Notes: generated from the sequence alone by a model not told the origin. 64,000 bases of DNA from Flavitalea plasmicola (GCF_030546645.1 NZ_JAUOTO010000001.1:1281007-1345006), one strand, 5' to 3'. Counted from the first letter of the stretch, positions 43,501 through 51,730 are shown. A program made the numbers and translations.

Positions 43501-44207
43501 TCACCACCGGAGTAGGTATGATCGCAACGAACGGCTCGGCACCCTTTTTTGTCGGCCGGCCGGCGTATACCGTGTTTGCCTATAACTATGCCGGGCTAAA
43601 TTCGGTCGGAGATCCACAGATCAGGCAGGCCGACGGAAAAGTTACGGCTGCCGCTACGGCCTCTACTGCCCAGGATGTATTGTATATGGGAAGCTCTCAG
43701 CCGTCGTGGACCGGCGGGCTGTTCAATACCCTTCTTTACAAAAGATTCCAGCTGAGCATCAATATTACCTATAATATGGGGCATGTCCTGTTCCGCGATG
43801 CCAATACGTTCTGGAGCGGACCTATGTATGACAACTCCATGAGCAGCGAATTTGCGGACCGATGGAAAGCTGCCGGAGATGAAGCAAAGACCAATATTCC
43901 CAGGTATGCAGGTTCCAACGACATTGCCAACAATCGTAACACGGACTATTACAGCCACGCAAATTCCAACGTATTCAATGCATCTTATGCAAAGATCCGG
44001 GAGATCACCCTATCGTATAACCTTGGGCCGGACATCGTCCGCCGTCTTCGGGCCGAAGGCATCAATTTCCGGGTCCAGGTGTCCAACCTGATGCTCTGGA
44101 AGGCCAATCACCTGGGGATCGATCCCGAATTTCAAAGTGTGACGGGTGCACGATCCATGCGCACCGGTCAGGGGGCAATCACCATCGGGGCTCATATTAC
44201 GCTTTAA
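40563..44207 (+). CDS. SusC/RagA-family TonB-linked outer membrane protein with STN domain
   Basis: This 1214-residue protein has an N-terminal extension of about 31 residues before the signal peptide (MKLTIVLLTAVIFSAHASGV), then an STN domain (VFKVIEKQTGYSIFYNDEYI), a carboxypeptidase-regulatory-like domain (VSGTVTGDNNQPLSGATVQV), a plug (DGLVPGLVINNAPNGQPLLI, SPLIIVDGVELPG, ITVLKDASAASIWGAKAANG) and a long barrel. The STN domain marks it as a transducer for the FecR/ECF pair upstream. It imports a nutrient, probably an oligosaccharide or peptide, with the SusD lipoprotein. No glycosidase gene lies nearby, so the substrate is unknown. Confidence 0.93.
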   Translation: MEFSALNQPNGIGMSPNEQSGPRLLTKTLLAMKLTIVLLTAVIFSAHASGVAQSVTLTAQKMPLQNVFKVIEKQTGYSIFYNDEYIRNAGLVTVNVHEMPLRDFLGLILKQDNLSYEISRDNILIKRATPMPALSDPAKPVKVSGTVTGDNNQPLSGATVQVKGQVASTVTDAKGNFQITVDQGATIVISYVGYQPKEIKINNSQTINITLDATEQMLGNADVVTTGYQVLSKERSAGAFSKPDMLTIATRSSSPNILQRLDGLVPGLVINNAPNGQPLLIRGLTSVNSTKSPLIIVDGVELPGNNTSPDALTNVLNSANPIANINPQDIADITVLKDASAASIWGAKAANGVIVITTKKGRAGENLKVEYDGYYIFQGRPDRGYIPKLNSQQYITAAREIFPEYAPFNTWGSVQSVAPVPPHLQVQYDRYRGLITQAQADKSLDSLAGISNSGDVSDIFYRRAATTNHTVSISGGTRAYTYYGSLSYTGIQNNVPGQKNNSYKINLRQDVNVNTRVQISFITDLTNTATSGNAIGIDSGIAVPDVALVPYQRFRNANGNPLAVNFMGKYSDSLRQDYQARSRINLDYVPVNEINAGYFKGNVLSGRIVGGAKVTLLKSLRFEGTYGYSTMSSNTRTVLSQGSYGVRNELLNFTQAPTVGSVPQYWLPATGGRLTENNATQKNWTVRDQLIFDQSWNEHQLTVLAGQEATSITPVTTQVIYRGWDDQLQLSRPVNYDTLAKGIDGTVTGQPGILPNNLSGGEGIITRTTSYYSSLSYAYLSKYVLNGSWRIDKSNLFGFDQSAQNRPVWSVGGKWMLAREKFMTSLTWLDRLDLRLTYGITGNAPTPGTAASFDILLAQSNVNYVNQTGYVISTPANSKLTWEGTSVYNTGLDFSLMGGRLAGSIDGYLKKTHDLIGPLKTAPLTGYATVTGNFGDLENKGIELLLNSLNVVSKNFFWRTTLIFGYNRNKITELAASTPITTGVGMIATNGSAPFFVGRPAYTVFAYNYAGLNSVGDPQIRQADGKVTAAATASTAQDVLYMGSSQPSWTGGLFNTLLYKRFQLSINITYNMGHVLFRDANTFWSGPMYDNSMSSEFADRWKAAGDEAKTNIPRYAGSNDIANNRNTDYYSHANSNVFNASYAKIREITLSYNLGPDIVRRLRAEGINFRVQVSNLMLWKANHLGIDPEFQSVTGARSMRTGQGAITIGAHITL

Positions 44208-44226
44208 TCAAACAACAATTACAGTT

Positions 44227-45687
44227 ATGAAAGTTCTACATAAATACCTGTTGGTTCCCGCACTGTCCGTATTGGTCCTGTCACAAGTGTCCTGTAAAAA
44301 GGATTTTTTGGAGATTCAGCCGAAAGGATATACGATAGCAAAGACCACCTCCGACTATGAGCAGCTGCTGAATGCGACTTACCTGTCGACTACTTTCACG
44401 GCATCCGGATACCTGGCCGATGATATGGCTGCACAGCAGGATTATTTCGATGGCGCACTTCTTCGTGCGCAACGGCTCTTTAGGTTCTCAGATTCCGTTT
44501 ACCTGCCGGATGAATTACCGACGGAACTAGCCGATCCCCTGTCCTATATTCAGCGGTTATATATTTTCAACAAGGTGATCAACGAGGTCATGCAATCCCA
44601 AAACGGCACCGATCAGCAAAAACTAGCCTTGCAGGCGGAAGCAAAAGTCGGCAGGGCTGTCTGCCTGTTGTCATTTTTGAATGATTTTTCCAAACCCTAT
44701 AATGCTGCTACCGCCGAAAAGGACCTGGGCGTTCCTATCATAACAAAGGCTGATGTAACTCAAACCCAATTTGTCCGGGCGACCATCAAGGAAGGATATG
44801 ACTTTATGATCAAGGATCTGACGGACGCCTTGCCGTATCTGGGGCAGGTCGTCAATCGCCGCAAATTCTCGAAGGCGGCAGCGGAATTCTATTTGGGCCG
44901 CATTTATCTATACATGGCGGATTTCGCTAATGCGCGGACACACATAGACGGCGCGTTCGCTGCGATCGCAGGTTCTACCATTCCATTGGCCCTGTATGAT
45001 TATAATGACGTGCTGGACCCCAACTCAGCTGACAGCTGGTATCCGTATGCGCTTTTCAGGTTCGCCAACATCCCCCTCTCCGCCAACAACTCCCAGATCA
45101 TCTATAACATTACAGCCAGCACTTTCTTCTTCAACTCTGTCAATACTTTTGTAACCAGTCCGCAAACGGCGGCCCTCTATGACCCGTCGGACAAACGCCT
45201 GGACCTTTTTTCCAACACGGAATTGTTCGGGACATTTGTTTTCCCCAAAGGCATGCGCCGGTACGCTGCCGATTTCAACCTGGATATTGGTCCATCTCTG
45301 CCGGATCTGTACCTCATGCGTGCCGAGCTAAAGGCCCGGGCAGGTGATCTGGCCGGCGCCACAACGGACGTCGGGTATCTCAGAAGTAACAGAATGCCGG
45401 CCAATGTAGCCACCGTGCCAACGAATATCGCGTCCGATCAGCCATCCCTCGTGAAATTTATCCTGGAAGAGCGCATCAGGGAATTTGCAAGCAGCGGTCT
45501 GCGCTGGTTCGATGAGCGCAGACTATCCGTAGACCCCCTGTATAGCAATACGGTCAGGTATACCCATGAGATATATGACGCAGACGGCAACGTGGTAGCG
45601 TCCTATACACTCAGGCCGGAGAGATTTGCCTTAAAGTTCGGGCAACGTATGCTCAATGAGAACAAAGGCCTCATAGAAAATCCATAA
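44227..45687 (+). CDS. SusD/RagB-family outer membrane lipoprotein
   Basis: The ATG at 44227 gives 486 residues and a lipoprotein signal (LSVLVLSQVSCKKDFLEIQP) with the lipidated cysteine near residue 23. The ORF extends upstream into the susC gene, but that part is not plausible as a start. Helical TPR-like segments (AEAKVGRAVCLLSFLNDFSK, AAAEFYLGRIYLYMADFANA) and the C-terminal FILEERIREFASSGLRWFDE motif are typical of SusD. It forms the lid of the SusC channel and binds the substrate at the cell surface. Confidence 0.92.
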   Translation: MKVLHKYLLVPALSVLVLSQVSCKKDFLEIQPKGYTIAKTTSDYEQLLNATYLSTTFTASGYLADDMAAQQDYFDGALLRAQRLFRFSDSVYLPDELPTELADPLSYIQRLYIFNKVINEVMQSQNGTDQQKLALQAEAKVGRAVCLLSFLNDFSKPYNAATAEKDLGVPIITKADVTQTQFVRATIKEGYDFMIKDLTDALPYLGQVVNRRKFSKAAAEFYLGRIYLYMADFANARTHIDGAFAAIAGSTIPLALYDYNDVLDPNSADSWYPYALFRFANIPLSANNSQIIYNITASTFFFNSVNTFVTSPQTAALYDPSDKRLDLFSNTELFGTFVFPKGMRRYAADFNLDIGPSLPDLYLMRAELKARAGDLAGATTDVGYLRSNRMPANVATVPTNIASDQPSLVKFILEERIREFASSGLRWFDERRLSVDPLYSNTVRYTHEIYDADGNVVASYTLRPERFALKFGQRMLNENKGLIENP

Positions 45688-45712
45688 GATCAGCACTTAA
45701 CACACGCTTAAT

Positions 45713-47008
45713 ATGATGAAAATGAAAAAAATAATCCTGCTGCTGCTGATCTCCAGTCCTGTTTTCGCACAGCAATCGAAAACCATGCAAGAGAAATTCC
45801 TGGCTTTTACAATGATCGGGAACGTGGAAGACCAGGAAAAGCAATATGATGAAATGGTGAAAGCAAGTCCCATCGACGCTGCCAAACCATCCATGTACGA
45901 GGAATATCGCGCCCAGCTGGCCACCGGATGGCTTACCAAAGGCAATTTTGAGCGTTACTGGTACTATAAGAACACCCATCCGAAATTCAATCCGCTTCAG
46001 TTCCTCTATCTCAGCTATGCCCTGGACCATCTTCTCGATGAAGACAAAAACATGTCGGAGTTGGAAAAAGTATCAAAAGGGATACTGGATGATCTTCAAA
46101 ACGGGGTATTGAGCGATGGCATGGGCAGGACACAACCTATAATGGAGGTCAATGCGGCGGCCAACGCCAAACTGGGACATACGGAAGCTGCGCTGGAAAT
46201 GATAGCGAAATCCTCGCAGGTCAAGGATAATATGCGCGACATGCGTTACTTCAAGGATCAAAAAGCCAGCTACCTCAACCGTTACGGAATAGTGATGCTT
46301 GCCGCCGGCAAGTACGAGGCAGCGTTCGACACCCTGAGTAAGGCTTTCAAAGACGCCGAGTCGAATCCCGCGATGGTCAGGACCTTCAGGCTGGCGTATA
46401 AAAAATGGAAGGGGACGGAAAAAGGTTTCGAACAATGCCTCAAATCCCTACAGGAAGAAGCATACCGCGAATGTTATGCAGAAGTAGAAAAAATGTATAT
46501 CGCGGCTCCCACAACGACGCTGGAAGGGACATTTCCAAAGCGCAAACCGGAAGACGAACCAATGACGCTTTTCCGCGCCAAACAGCCAGTAAAAGAGATC
46601 TCGATGGTCGACCTGAATGGCAGGACCGTGAATCTTGACGATTATAAGGGCAAGGTGCTGGCGTTGGATTTCTGGTCAACGGGATGTACTCCCTGTGTTG
46701 CCGCATTCGCCGGATTTGACCGTGCCGTTGCTGACTATAAAAAAGATATATTTCAATTGTTTGTCGTCGATCTCTTTGAGGACGAAGAGACTGTGAGATC
46801 TTTTGTATCAAAAAAGGGGATCAGGCTCGACGTTCTGCGGGATGAGGAAAATAAGGCTTATGACGTTCAGGGAACGCCAATGAAAATTATTTTTGATCCG
46901 TTGGGCAATATCAGGTTCTACAGCTCCGGGTATGCCGGTTCAACAGACAGGGAATATTACAAATTGAAATCTATGGTGGAGATCACCAAAGCAAGGTATA
47001 AAGGATAA
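45713..47008 (+). CDS. Exported TPR-plus-thioredoxin-fold protein
   Basis: The 431-residue protein has a signal peptide (IILLLLISSPVFAQQ), a helical middle with TPR-like repeats (residues 30-270) and a C-terminal TlpA/AhpC-like domain. The active site is DFWSTGCTPC, so the CxxC is Cys-Thr-Pro-Cys. It probably reduces or rearranges thiols in the periplasm. Two further thioredoxin-fold genes follow on the same strand at 6-bp gaps. A link with the SusC/SusD pair is suggested by the 25-bp gap to SusD. Confidence 0.83.
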   Translation: MMKMKKIILLLLISSPVFAQQSKTMQEKFLAFTMIGNVEDQEKQYDEMVKASPIDAAKPSMYEEYRAQLATGWLTKGNFERYWYYKNTHPKFNPLQFLYLSYALDHLLDEDKNMSELEKVSKGILDDLQNGVLSDGMGRTQPIMEVNAAANAKLGHTEAALEMIAKSSQVKDNMRDMRYFKDQKASYLNRYGIVMLAAGKYEAAFDTLSKAFKDAESNPAMVRTFRLAYKKWKGTEKGFEQCLKSLQEEAYRECYAEVEKMYIAAPTTTLEGTFPKRKPEDEPMTLFRAKQPVKEISMVDLNGRTVNLDDYKGKVLALDFWSTGCTPCVAAFAGFDRAVADYKKDIFQLFVVDLFEDEETVRSFVSKKGIRLDVLRDEENKAYDVQGTPMKIIFDPLGNIRFYSSGYAGSTDREYYKLKSMVEITKARYKG

Positions 47009-47014
47009 TGATGT

Positions 47015-47941
47015 ATGAAAGTAATAATCTATCTGGCATTCATGAGCCTTACAGCTGCCGCGGGGCGCGCGCAGGACAACCAGCCCGTCTCCTGGAAGTT
47101 CTCCAGTGAGGCGACGGCGCCGCTGACCTACAAGATAAATTTCGTGGCGTCTATCAAAGAGCCCTTTCATATTTATCCCCAATCATTCAGCGGTGGCATA
47201 GGGATGCCTACTACTATTTCGATCGAAGAAAATGCCAACGTTGAATTGATAGGAGAGATCGGGGAAAAGGGTGTCGAGCCATCCAACGGAGAAACACCGG
47301 CTTTTTATGCAAAGGGCGTTGCGTTCTCGCAGACGATCCGTCTGAGATCGGATGAAAAGACAACACTCGGTTTCCGGATCAGGTTCATGGCCTGCAACGA
47401 CCAAATGTGCCTGCCTCCGTCATCCAGGCAGTATACATTGGTCTTAAACGATAAAAATGCCGGCTCCGCCGGGGCAGAAGACGAAAAGGCCGGGACTGTA
47501 CCAGGAAAGAGGGATACCGTATTGAAATATGAAGATTTTGAAATGCCCGATCCGGAAGGGAAAAAAATTTCCACGGCAACCATCACAGCCGGCAATAGGT
47601 ATACGTTTATCGATTTCTGGGCCAGCTGGTGCGGGCCTTGCAGGGCCCAGGGAAGAGCACTTATGCCGCTGTATAAAAAGTACCGTGATCAGGGCTTTGG
47701 CGTCATCGGCATTTCGCTGGATACCGATGCTGCACCATGGAGAAAGGCAATCGCGGCCGATGGTTACACTTGGTGCAACCTCAGCGATCTGAAAGGCTTT
47801 GATTCTCCTATCATAAAAAAATTTGGCATCAACGCTATCCCCAGGAACATCGTGGTCAATGACAAGGGGGTGATTGTGGCAATGGACCTCCACGGGAAGG
47901 AATTGGAAACAAAATTGGCGGAACTATTTAAATTTAAATAA
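47015..47941 (+). CDS. DsbD-N-like domain fused to a TlpA-type thioredoxin
   Basis: This 308-residue exported protein has an N-terminal immunoglobulin-like domain related to the DsbD alpha domain (PFHIYPQSFSGGIGMP; ACNDQMCLPPSSRQ with two cysteines four residues apart) and a C-terminal thioredoxin domain with FWASWCGPCRAQGRAL. In DsbD these domains pass electrons from the membrane part to periplasmic partners; here the membrane part is missing. It may shuttle electrons between another DsbD and the neighbouring thioredoxins. It lies 6 bp after the upstream gene. Confidence 0.83.
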   Translation: MKVIIYLAFMSLTAAAGRAQDNQPVSWKFSSEATAPLTYKINFVASIKEPFHIYPQSFSGGIGMPTTISIEENANVELIGEIGEKGVEPSNGETPAFYAKGVAFSQTIRLRSDEKTTLGFRIRFMACNDQMCLPPSSRQYTLVLNDKNAGSAGAEDEKAGTVPGKRDTVLKYEDFEMPDPEGKKISTATITAGNRYTFIDFWASWCGPCRAQGRALMPLYKKYRDQGFGVIGISLDTDAAPWRKAIAADGYTWCNLSDLKGFDSPIIKKFGINAIPRNIVVNDKGVIVAMDLHGKELETKLAELFKFK

Positions 47942-47947
47942 ATAAGG

Positions 47948-49096
47948 ATGAAAAAATTAATCATAGCAGGCTTATCGATGATACAGCTGACTGCGTTTGG
48001 TCAGACGAGCAATAAGTTTGTCGTCACCGGCAGGTATGGCAACTTTCATACACCCGCAAAGGCATACCTCGAGTACCAAATGAATGGCAGATCAATTCTG
48101 GATTCTGCCGTATTGGTCGGAGGGCGTTTTAAATTCACGGGAAAAGCGTCGTCCACTCCGGTGCCGGCCGAACTGATCTTCGATACGACAGGCGTCGACC
48201 GGACGAAGAGCCTGGAACAAAGAACCGTCTATCTCGAACCGGGCATCATCACCTTCAGGATGACCGGCGCCACCGTTCTGGATGCGCAGATCACCGGCAC
48301 CCCTACCAACAATGACTACACAGACTACAACAATGTCGTAAATGCCGCATACGAAGACTTCTCCGGCGAAGATAAAATGATCCTGAATGGAAAAATGCCG
48401 CCAGAGTCCACACCCGGTTATGAGGCCAAGATGGAGAAGTTCCGCAAAAGATACAGCGATGCGACGCTGCATGCAAACATCAAGTTCGTAAAATCCCATC
48501 CCGCATCAGCGTTGAGCTTGCAATTGTTCCGAGAAATAGCTTATGAGCAGCCTTATGATCTGGTAATGCCTATATTTCAAGGGTTATCCCCGAAAATCAA
48601 AGACAGCAAGGAAGGGAAAAATATGGCTGAGAAGCTCGAAAAATTGAGAGTGACGGCCCTCGGGCAGCCTGCACCTGACTTCAGGATCCCGGATACTGCG
48701 GGTAAAATAGTTAACCTTTCCTCTTTCCGGGGCAAGTATGTACTGCTTGACTTTTGGGCTTCCTGGTGCGGTCCCTGCCGGGCGGAGAACCCCCATCTTG
48801 TCAAAACATATAACAAATACAAAGATCAGAATTTCACCATTGTCGGTGTATCACTCGACAAAGCCAACAGCAGAGCGCTCTGGCTGGGGGCCATTAAAAG
48901 TGACGGACTTCCCTGGCTGCAGCTTTCCGATCTAAAGTTCTGGGATGGTATAGCTGTAAAAACTTATGGTGTCCAGGCAATTCCCCAGAACTTCCTGATC
49001 GATCCGAATGGGATCATTATCGGCAGGACTTTAATGGGTAAAGCCTTAGATGCCAGGTTAAGCGAGATTTTCGATGCCGCGGGTAAAGTCAATTAA
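47948..49096 (+). CDS. TlpA-family disulfide reductase with DUF4369 domain
   Basis: This 382-residue protein has a signal peptide (LIIAGLSMIQLTAFG), an N-terminal DUF4369 beta domain (KAYLEYQMNGRSILDSAVLV, GGRFKFTGKAS), a helical linker and a C-terminal TlpA domain with LLDFWASWCGPCRAENPHLV. This domain layout is common in Bacteroidetes, usually beside SusC/SusD-like loci. The DUF4369 part is thought to mediate partner binding. After its stop the tail of a related gene remains (49097-49156). Confidence 0.88.
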   Translation: MKKLIIAGLSMIQLTAFGQTSNKFVVTGRYGNFHTPAKAYLEYQMNGRSILDSAVLVGGRFKFTGKASSTPVPAELIFDTTGVDRTKSLEQRTVYLEPGIITFRMTGATVLDAQITGTPTNNDYTDYNNVVNAAYEDFSGEDKMILNGKMPPESTPGYEAKMEKFRKRYSDATLHANIKFVKSHPASALSLQLFREIAYEQPYDLVMPIFQGLSPKIKDSKEGKNMAEKLEKLRVTALGQPAPDFRIPDTAGKIVNLSSFRGKYVLLDFWASWCGPCRAENPHLVKTYNKYKDQNFTIVGVSLDKANSRALWLGAIKSDGLPWLQLSDLKFWDGIAVKTYGVQAIPQNFLIDPNGIIIGRTLMGKALDARLSEIFDAAGKVN

Positions 49097-49156
49097 GACG
49101 GCCATAATCTGCGTGGCGAAGCATTGCGCTCCAAATTAGCCGAATTATTGAAATAA
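49097..49156 (+). pseudogene. C-terminal tail of a lost TlpA-like paralogue
   Basis: Directly after the TAA of the preceding gene, the same frame reads DGHNLRGEALRSKLAELLK and a stop. This is the end of a TlpA-type protein (compare HGKELETKLAELFKFK at the end of the 47015-47941 protein and GKALDARLSEIF in the neighbour). No start or thioredoxin motif precedes it. It most simply records the deletion of a tandem copy by recombination between paralogues. Confidence 0.65.
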
Positions 49157-49167
49157 GAGGTGTTAAT

Positions 49168-49542
49168 ATGAAACCTTTTTTCTTTATCCGTTATGCCGGC
49201 CGATATCAGAAGGTCAGCTTTGCCGATATTCTCTATATCGAAGCCTGTAAGAACTATTGCCGGATCGTCATGCATAACAGAGTCTATATGATTCTTATTG
49301 CACTGAAAAAACTGGAAGCGCTTCTGCCTGCAAAGGAGTTTTGCAGGGTGCATCGTTCTTACGTTATATCTATGGATAATTTGATGGCCTTTGATCACGA
49401 ACGAGCAGAATTACCTGGCCATACAATTCCGATAGGCGAACAGTTCCGGCAGGCCCTGCCTGGACGCGTACTGATACTGCAACGGGAAATGACATGCTCC
49501 GAAGCCCACGAAGCAAGTTTTTTGGAGGCGGAAACTTTTTAA
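49168..49542 (+). CDS. Stand-alone LytTR-domain DNA-binding protein
   Basis: The 124-residue protein consists almost only of a LytTR domain: RYQKVSFADILYIEACKNYC, LKKLEALLPAKEFCRVHRSY and VISMDNLMAF are the characteristic beta-strand and loop segments. No receiver or membrane domain is present, so it is not a classical two-component regulator. Similar single-domain proteins occur widely in Bacteroidetes. It lies 71 bp after the thioredoxin genes and is the last gene before the accessory region. Confidence 0.85.
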   Translation: MKPFFFIRYAGRYQKVSFADILYIEACKNYCRIVMHNRVYMILIALKKLEALLPAKEFCRVHRSYVISMDNLMAFDHERAELPGHTIPIGEQFRQALPGRVLILQREMTCSEAHEASFLEAETF

Positions 49543-49697
49543 TACTTTTCGGCAACCCATCGATGGAAGGTATATCCGTTCCTATATAAAATGGCGATTC
49601 CCTACAGGCGAAAAAGCGTAAATAAGCGGGAAAAATAAGGCATATAGAAGTAAAGGGCTCTGTACCCAAACCCTTTATTCCGCTGCCAAACTAAAAC

Positions 49698-49722
49698 GCC
49701 TTCCGGACTTCGTCCGGAAGGC
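49698..49722. terminator. Perfect hairpin, 11-bp stem
   Basis: GCCTTCCGGAC (49698-49708) and its exact complement (49712-49722) enclose a three-base TTC loop. It is AT-flanked and could act as a bidirectional terminator between the LytTR gene and the antiparallel AbiE genes. A degenerate version lies at 52810-52836 and a different hairpin occupies the same relative place at 63901-63930. Confidence 0.6.
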
Positions 49723-49726
49723 ATTT

Positions 49727-49748
49727 GTGCGCGGGATGAGATTCGAAT
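49727..49748 (-). repeat. tRNA-3'-end-like repeat, copy 1
   Basis: On the minus strand this sequence ends like a tRNA: a T-loop-like TTCGAAT followed by CTCATCCCGCGCAC. The partner strand of the T-stem and the rest of a cloverleaf are not present, so it is no functional tRNA. Copies lie at 52840-52860 and 63932-63949. Such remnants often mark the ends of elements that recombine at tRNA genes. Confidence 0.6.
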
Positions 49749-50012
49749 TTCTCCCGGCAGAAGAACGATGTTCATTCTCATTGAATATTACTTAGTTATA
49801 GTTTTCGTTTCTTTTTAATACGGTCACTAAATTAGTCACTCTTTTAGTCACTGAAATTGTGCATTATAGTTGCAACAGGCTCTCAATTCCCAAATGATTA
49901 TGATATTTTGGGTTTGTAAACCTAAATTATTATGGTTTCCATGGGATAAGTCCTAATCATCTTACAATTCCTTGAGTTCAGTGATGATAACAAAGATTGC
50001 CAATATGCATAC

Positions 50013-50915
50013 TTATAAGCCGTTCAGCTTCTTTTTAAGAATTTCATATTGCTCACGATGCTTATCTGGATTTTTATCTCTCAAATTTTGAAGGTTCTGC
50101 AATTTCCAGTTAATTGCCGGGAAACGCTGAAAATCATAGATACTCCAATCTGGTGCAATGTTTTTGACGCTTAATAAAAACTCCTTATCGCTATCGGTCA
50201 AATTCTCGCGAATAGTTGCTACAAGTTTTTCCCGAATGCTTTCGTATTCCTCGTAACTAAATGTTTCGTCTGTCATGCCTGAAAACTGATTAGCAAGCGC
50301 CGAGCGCTGATCCTGAAAATTCGGGATAATCAATTCGTTGATCGGCCTGTCACTACAAAGCAGGAATAGTAAAAAACCTTCTTTTATCTCCTGTGTGAAA
50401 CCTTCCATACCCAACAAATATTTTACATCGAACAAATCGCGCGGGTGCTGGCGATCAAGTGCTGCGATTATTTTTCCACCAAATAGTTGTCCGACCGGAA
50501 CAACAGGGATTGCACAAAAGGCTTCAAATGTAGTTTGTGCTCTCTCGCATAACGGCACTTCTTTCGGTTCTGCTATAGTGCCTCGATTAACCAGGTTAAC
50601 TTCAACTTTTACATCAACCTTGTTGGCTGAAATCAGCAATTTTCCGGCGTTCAGGCGCGGCGTAAATCGAACGCCTGGAATGACTTTGGCAATATTTGCC
50701 TTTATTCTTTCCAGCGCTTCAGCAATATGGTTTAGGGAAGTTTCTCTATCCTCAATCGGAAGATAAGTAAGGTCAATATCTACAGACAAACGCGGCATAT
50801 CACGAATAAAAAGATTGATCGCTGTACCACCGTGTAGGGCGAAGCATTTTTCTTTAGCAACTTCCGGCAATACGCTCAATAATAACGATACTTGTTGCCT
50901 ATATATCTTTTCCAT
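50013..50915 (-). CDS. abiEii: AbiEii-type nucleotidyltransferase toxin
   Basis: This 300-residue protein has the DNA-polymerase-beta-like nucleotidyltransferase motif HGGTAINLFIRD near residues 28-39 followed by RLSVDIDLTYL, with the two metal-binding aspartates in DIDL. Later motifs include VKVEVNLVNRG and RDLFDVKYLLGM. This matches AbiEii/MenT-type toxins, which modify tRNA or bind GTP and cause reversible growth arrest, often in phage defence. It is encoded after the AbiEi gene with a 17-bp overlap, the standard antitoxin-first order. Confidence 0.9.
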   Translation of the reverse strand: MEKIYRQQVSLLLSVLPEVAKEKCFALHGGTAINLFIRDMPRLSVDIDLTYLPIEDRETSLNHIAEALERIKANIAKVIPGVRFTPRLNAGKLLISANKVDVKVEVNLVNRGTIAEPKEVPLCERAQTTFEAFCAIPVVPVGQLFGGKIIAALDRQHPRDLFDVKYLLGMEGFTQEIKEGFLLFLLCSDRPINELIIPNFQDQRSALANQFSGMTDETFSYEEYESIREKLVATIRENLTDSDKEFLLSVKNIAPDWSIYDFQRFPAINWKLQNLQNLRDKNPDKHREQYEILKKKLNGL

Positions 50916-51678
50916 TTTCTTCTAATTCTTTTGGAACTGTTATTCCGTATTTATCTATAAACACACCGTTTTTAACAACGCTACGCTTACCTTTCCCTAA
51001 ATCTATACTTTTAGAATCAAGATGTTTGAACCAATTATGATCGGCTTTCTCCGCCATATAAAGGAACAATCGTTTTACTTTCACCGACTGGCAGTTCTCT
51101 AGCAATGTTTGAACGTCCTTTGGGACGAGATTATTCAACCCCTCCATAAGTTCAAAACATTCCATGAGTTCTTGTTCTTGAGGAGCAAGATGCAGACATT
51201 CCATTATAGCACGAGCAGCTCCTGAAACCTTAATTGAGAAATTTCTTAATTCAACTTTCGTCAACCCTAAGTCCGGCGGCAGAAAAGATGTTTCATGATA
51301 ATCGGCTTTCACACCCCAATCATGATTTTTAAACCATGTCGGAAGTTTTTCGCCTCTGCTGCCGAATAGAACAACCCGGACAGCCGATAATTCCAAGTAA
51401 TGAGCTTTCCCCAAAAGAGAAAGGGCCGTCCGGCCTCCCGGATGTATTGTGAGGCCGTTTTGCTCTTGGAGGGCGTATATAGCCCCTTCATAACCCACCT
51501 TATCATTGCTTCGGATGTACGCTCCCGTACCAACAGATTTCAACCAGTTGCTTTTTTTATATCGTTGTTGCAAGTCGTGGCTGTATCCCTGCTCTTTCAT
51601 CCAGGATGATAGAAGCACTATCCCCGGGGGGTGGGAATTTAGGAGATGGTTTAGTTTGCTTCCTGTATCCGTACTCAT
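50899..51678 (-). CDS. abiEi: AbiEi-type antitoxin / transcriptional repressor
   Basis: The 259-residue protein starts with a winged-helix region (LSSWMKEQGYSHDLQQRYKK; WLKSVGTGAYIRSNDKVGYE) and continues with the AbiEi antitoxin domain (IHPGGRTALSLLGKAHYLEL). In known systems the N-terminus binds the promoter and the C-terminus also represses and neutralises the toxin. The start at 51678 fits a nearly leaderless transcript from the promoter at 51683-51713. The overlap with the toxin gene should keep synthesis coupled. Confidence 0.87.
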   Translation of the reverse strand: MSTDTGSKLNHLLNSHPPGIVLLSSWMKEQGYSHDLQQRYKKSNWLKSVGTGAYIRSNDKVGYEGAIYALQEQNGLTIHPGGRTALSLLGKAHYLELSAVRVVLFGSRGEKLPTWFKNHDWGVKADYHETSFLPPDLGLTKVELRNFSIKVSGAARAIMECLHLAPQEQELMECFELMEGLNNLVPKDVQTLLENCQSVKVKRLFLYMAEKADHNWFKHLDSKSIDLGKGKRSVVKNGVFIDKYGITVPKELEENGKDI

Positions 51679-51682
51679 AGTA

Positions 51683-51713
51683 CGAATATACAGTTATTTT
51701 TAAACAAGGTCAA
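51683..51713 (-). promoter_or_regulatory. Putative promoter of the AbiE operon
   Basis: On the minus strand a TTG (51711-51713) is followed after 20 bp by TATATTCG (51683-51690), one mismatch from TAnnTTTG, four bases before the ATG of AbiEi. Spacing fits a Bacteroidetes promoter. AbiEi-type antitoxins usually bind such promoters at inverted repeats; the repeat at 51742-51758 lies further upstream and may serve another regulator. Confidence 0.4.
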
Positions 51714-51730
51714 GGAACGGTTTATGTTTG

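Larger units (their letters stand above)
49543..50012. other. Intergenic region with hairpin and tRNA-3'-end-like repeat, copy 1
   Basis: There is no gene in these 470 bp. From left to right they hold a short sequence that recurs at the right window edge (about 49654-49671), a perfect hairpin (49698-49722), the tRNA-3'-end-like sequence (49727-49748), several spaced GTCACT repeats (about 49824-49857) and an AT-rich stretch with an inverted repeat (about 49895-49935). From about 49680 the order matches the region at 52790-53090, which lies before the ATPase gene, so the two appear to be diverged copies. Confidence 0.6.

Noticed and set aside
49727..49790. Possible tRNA gene on the minus strand
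   Set aside because: Only the acceptor/T-loop-like 3' end is present. The T-stem does not pair and no D-arm or anticodon arm can be drawn.
49820..49860. Spaced GTCACT repeats as a CRISPR-like array
   Set aside because: The units are only six bases long with irregular short spacing. They look like degenerate flank sequence shared with 52.9 kb.
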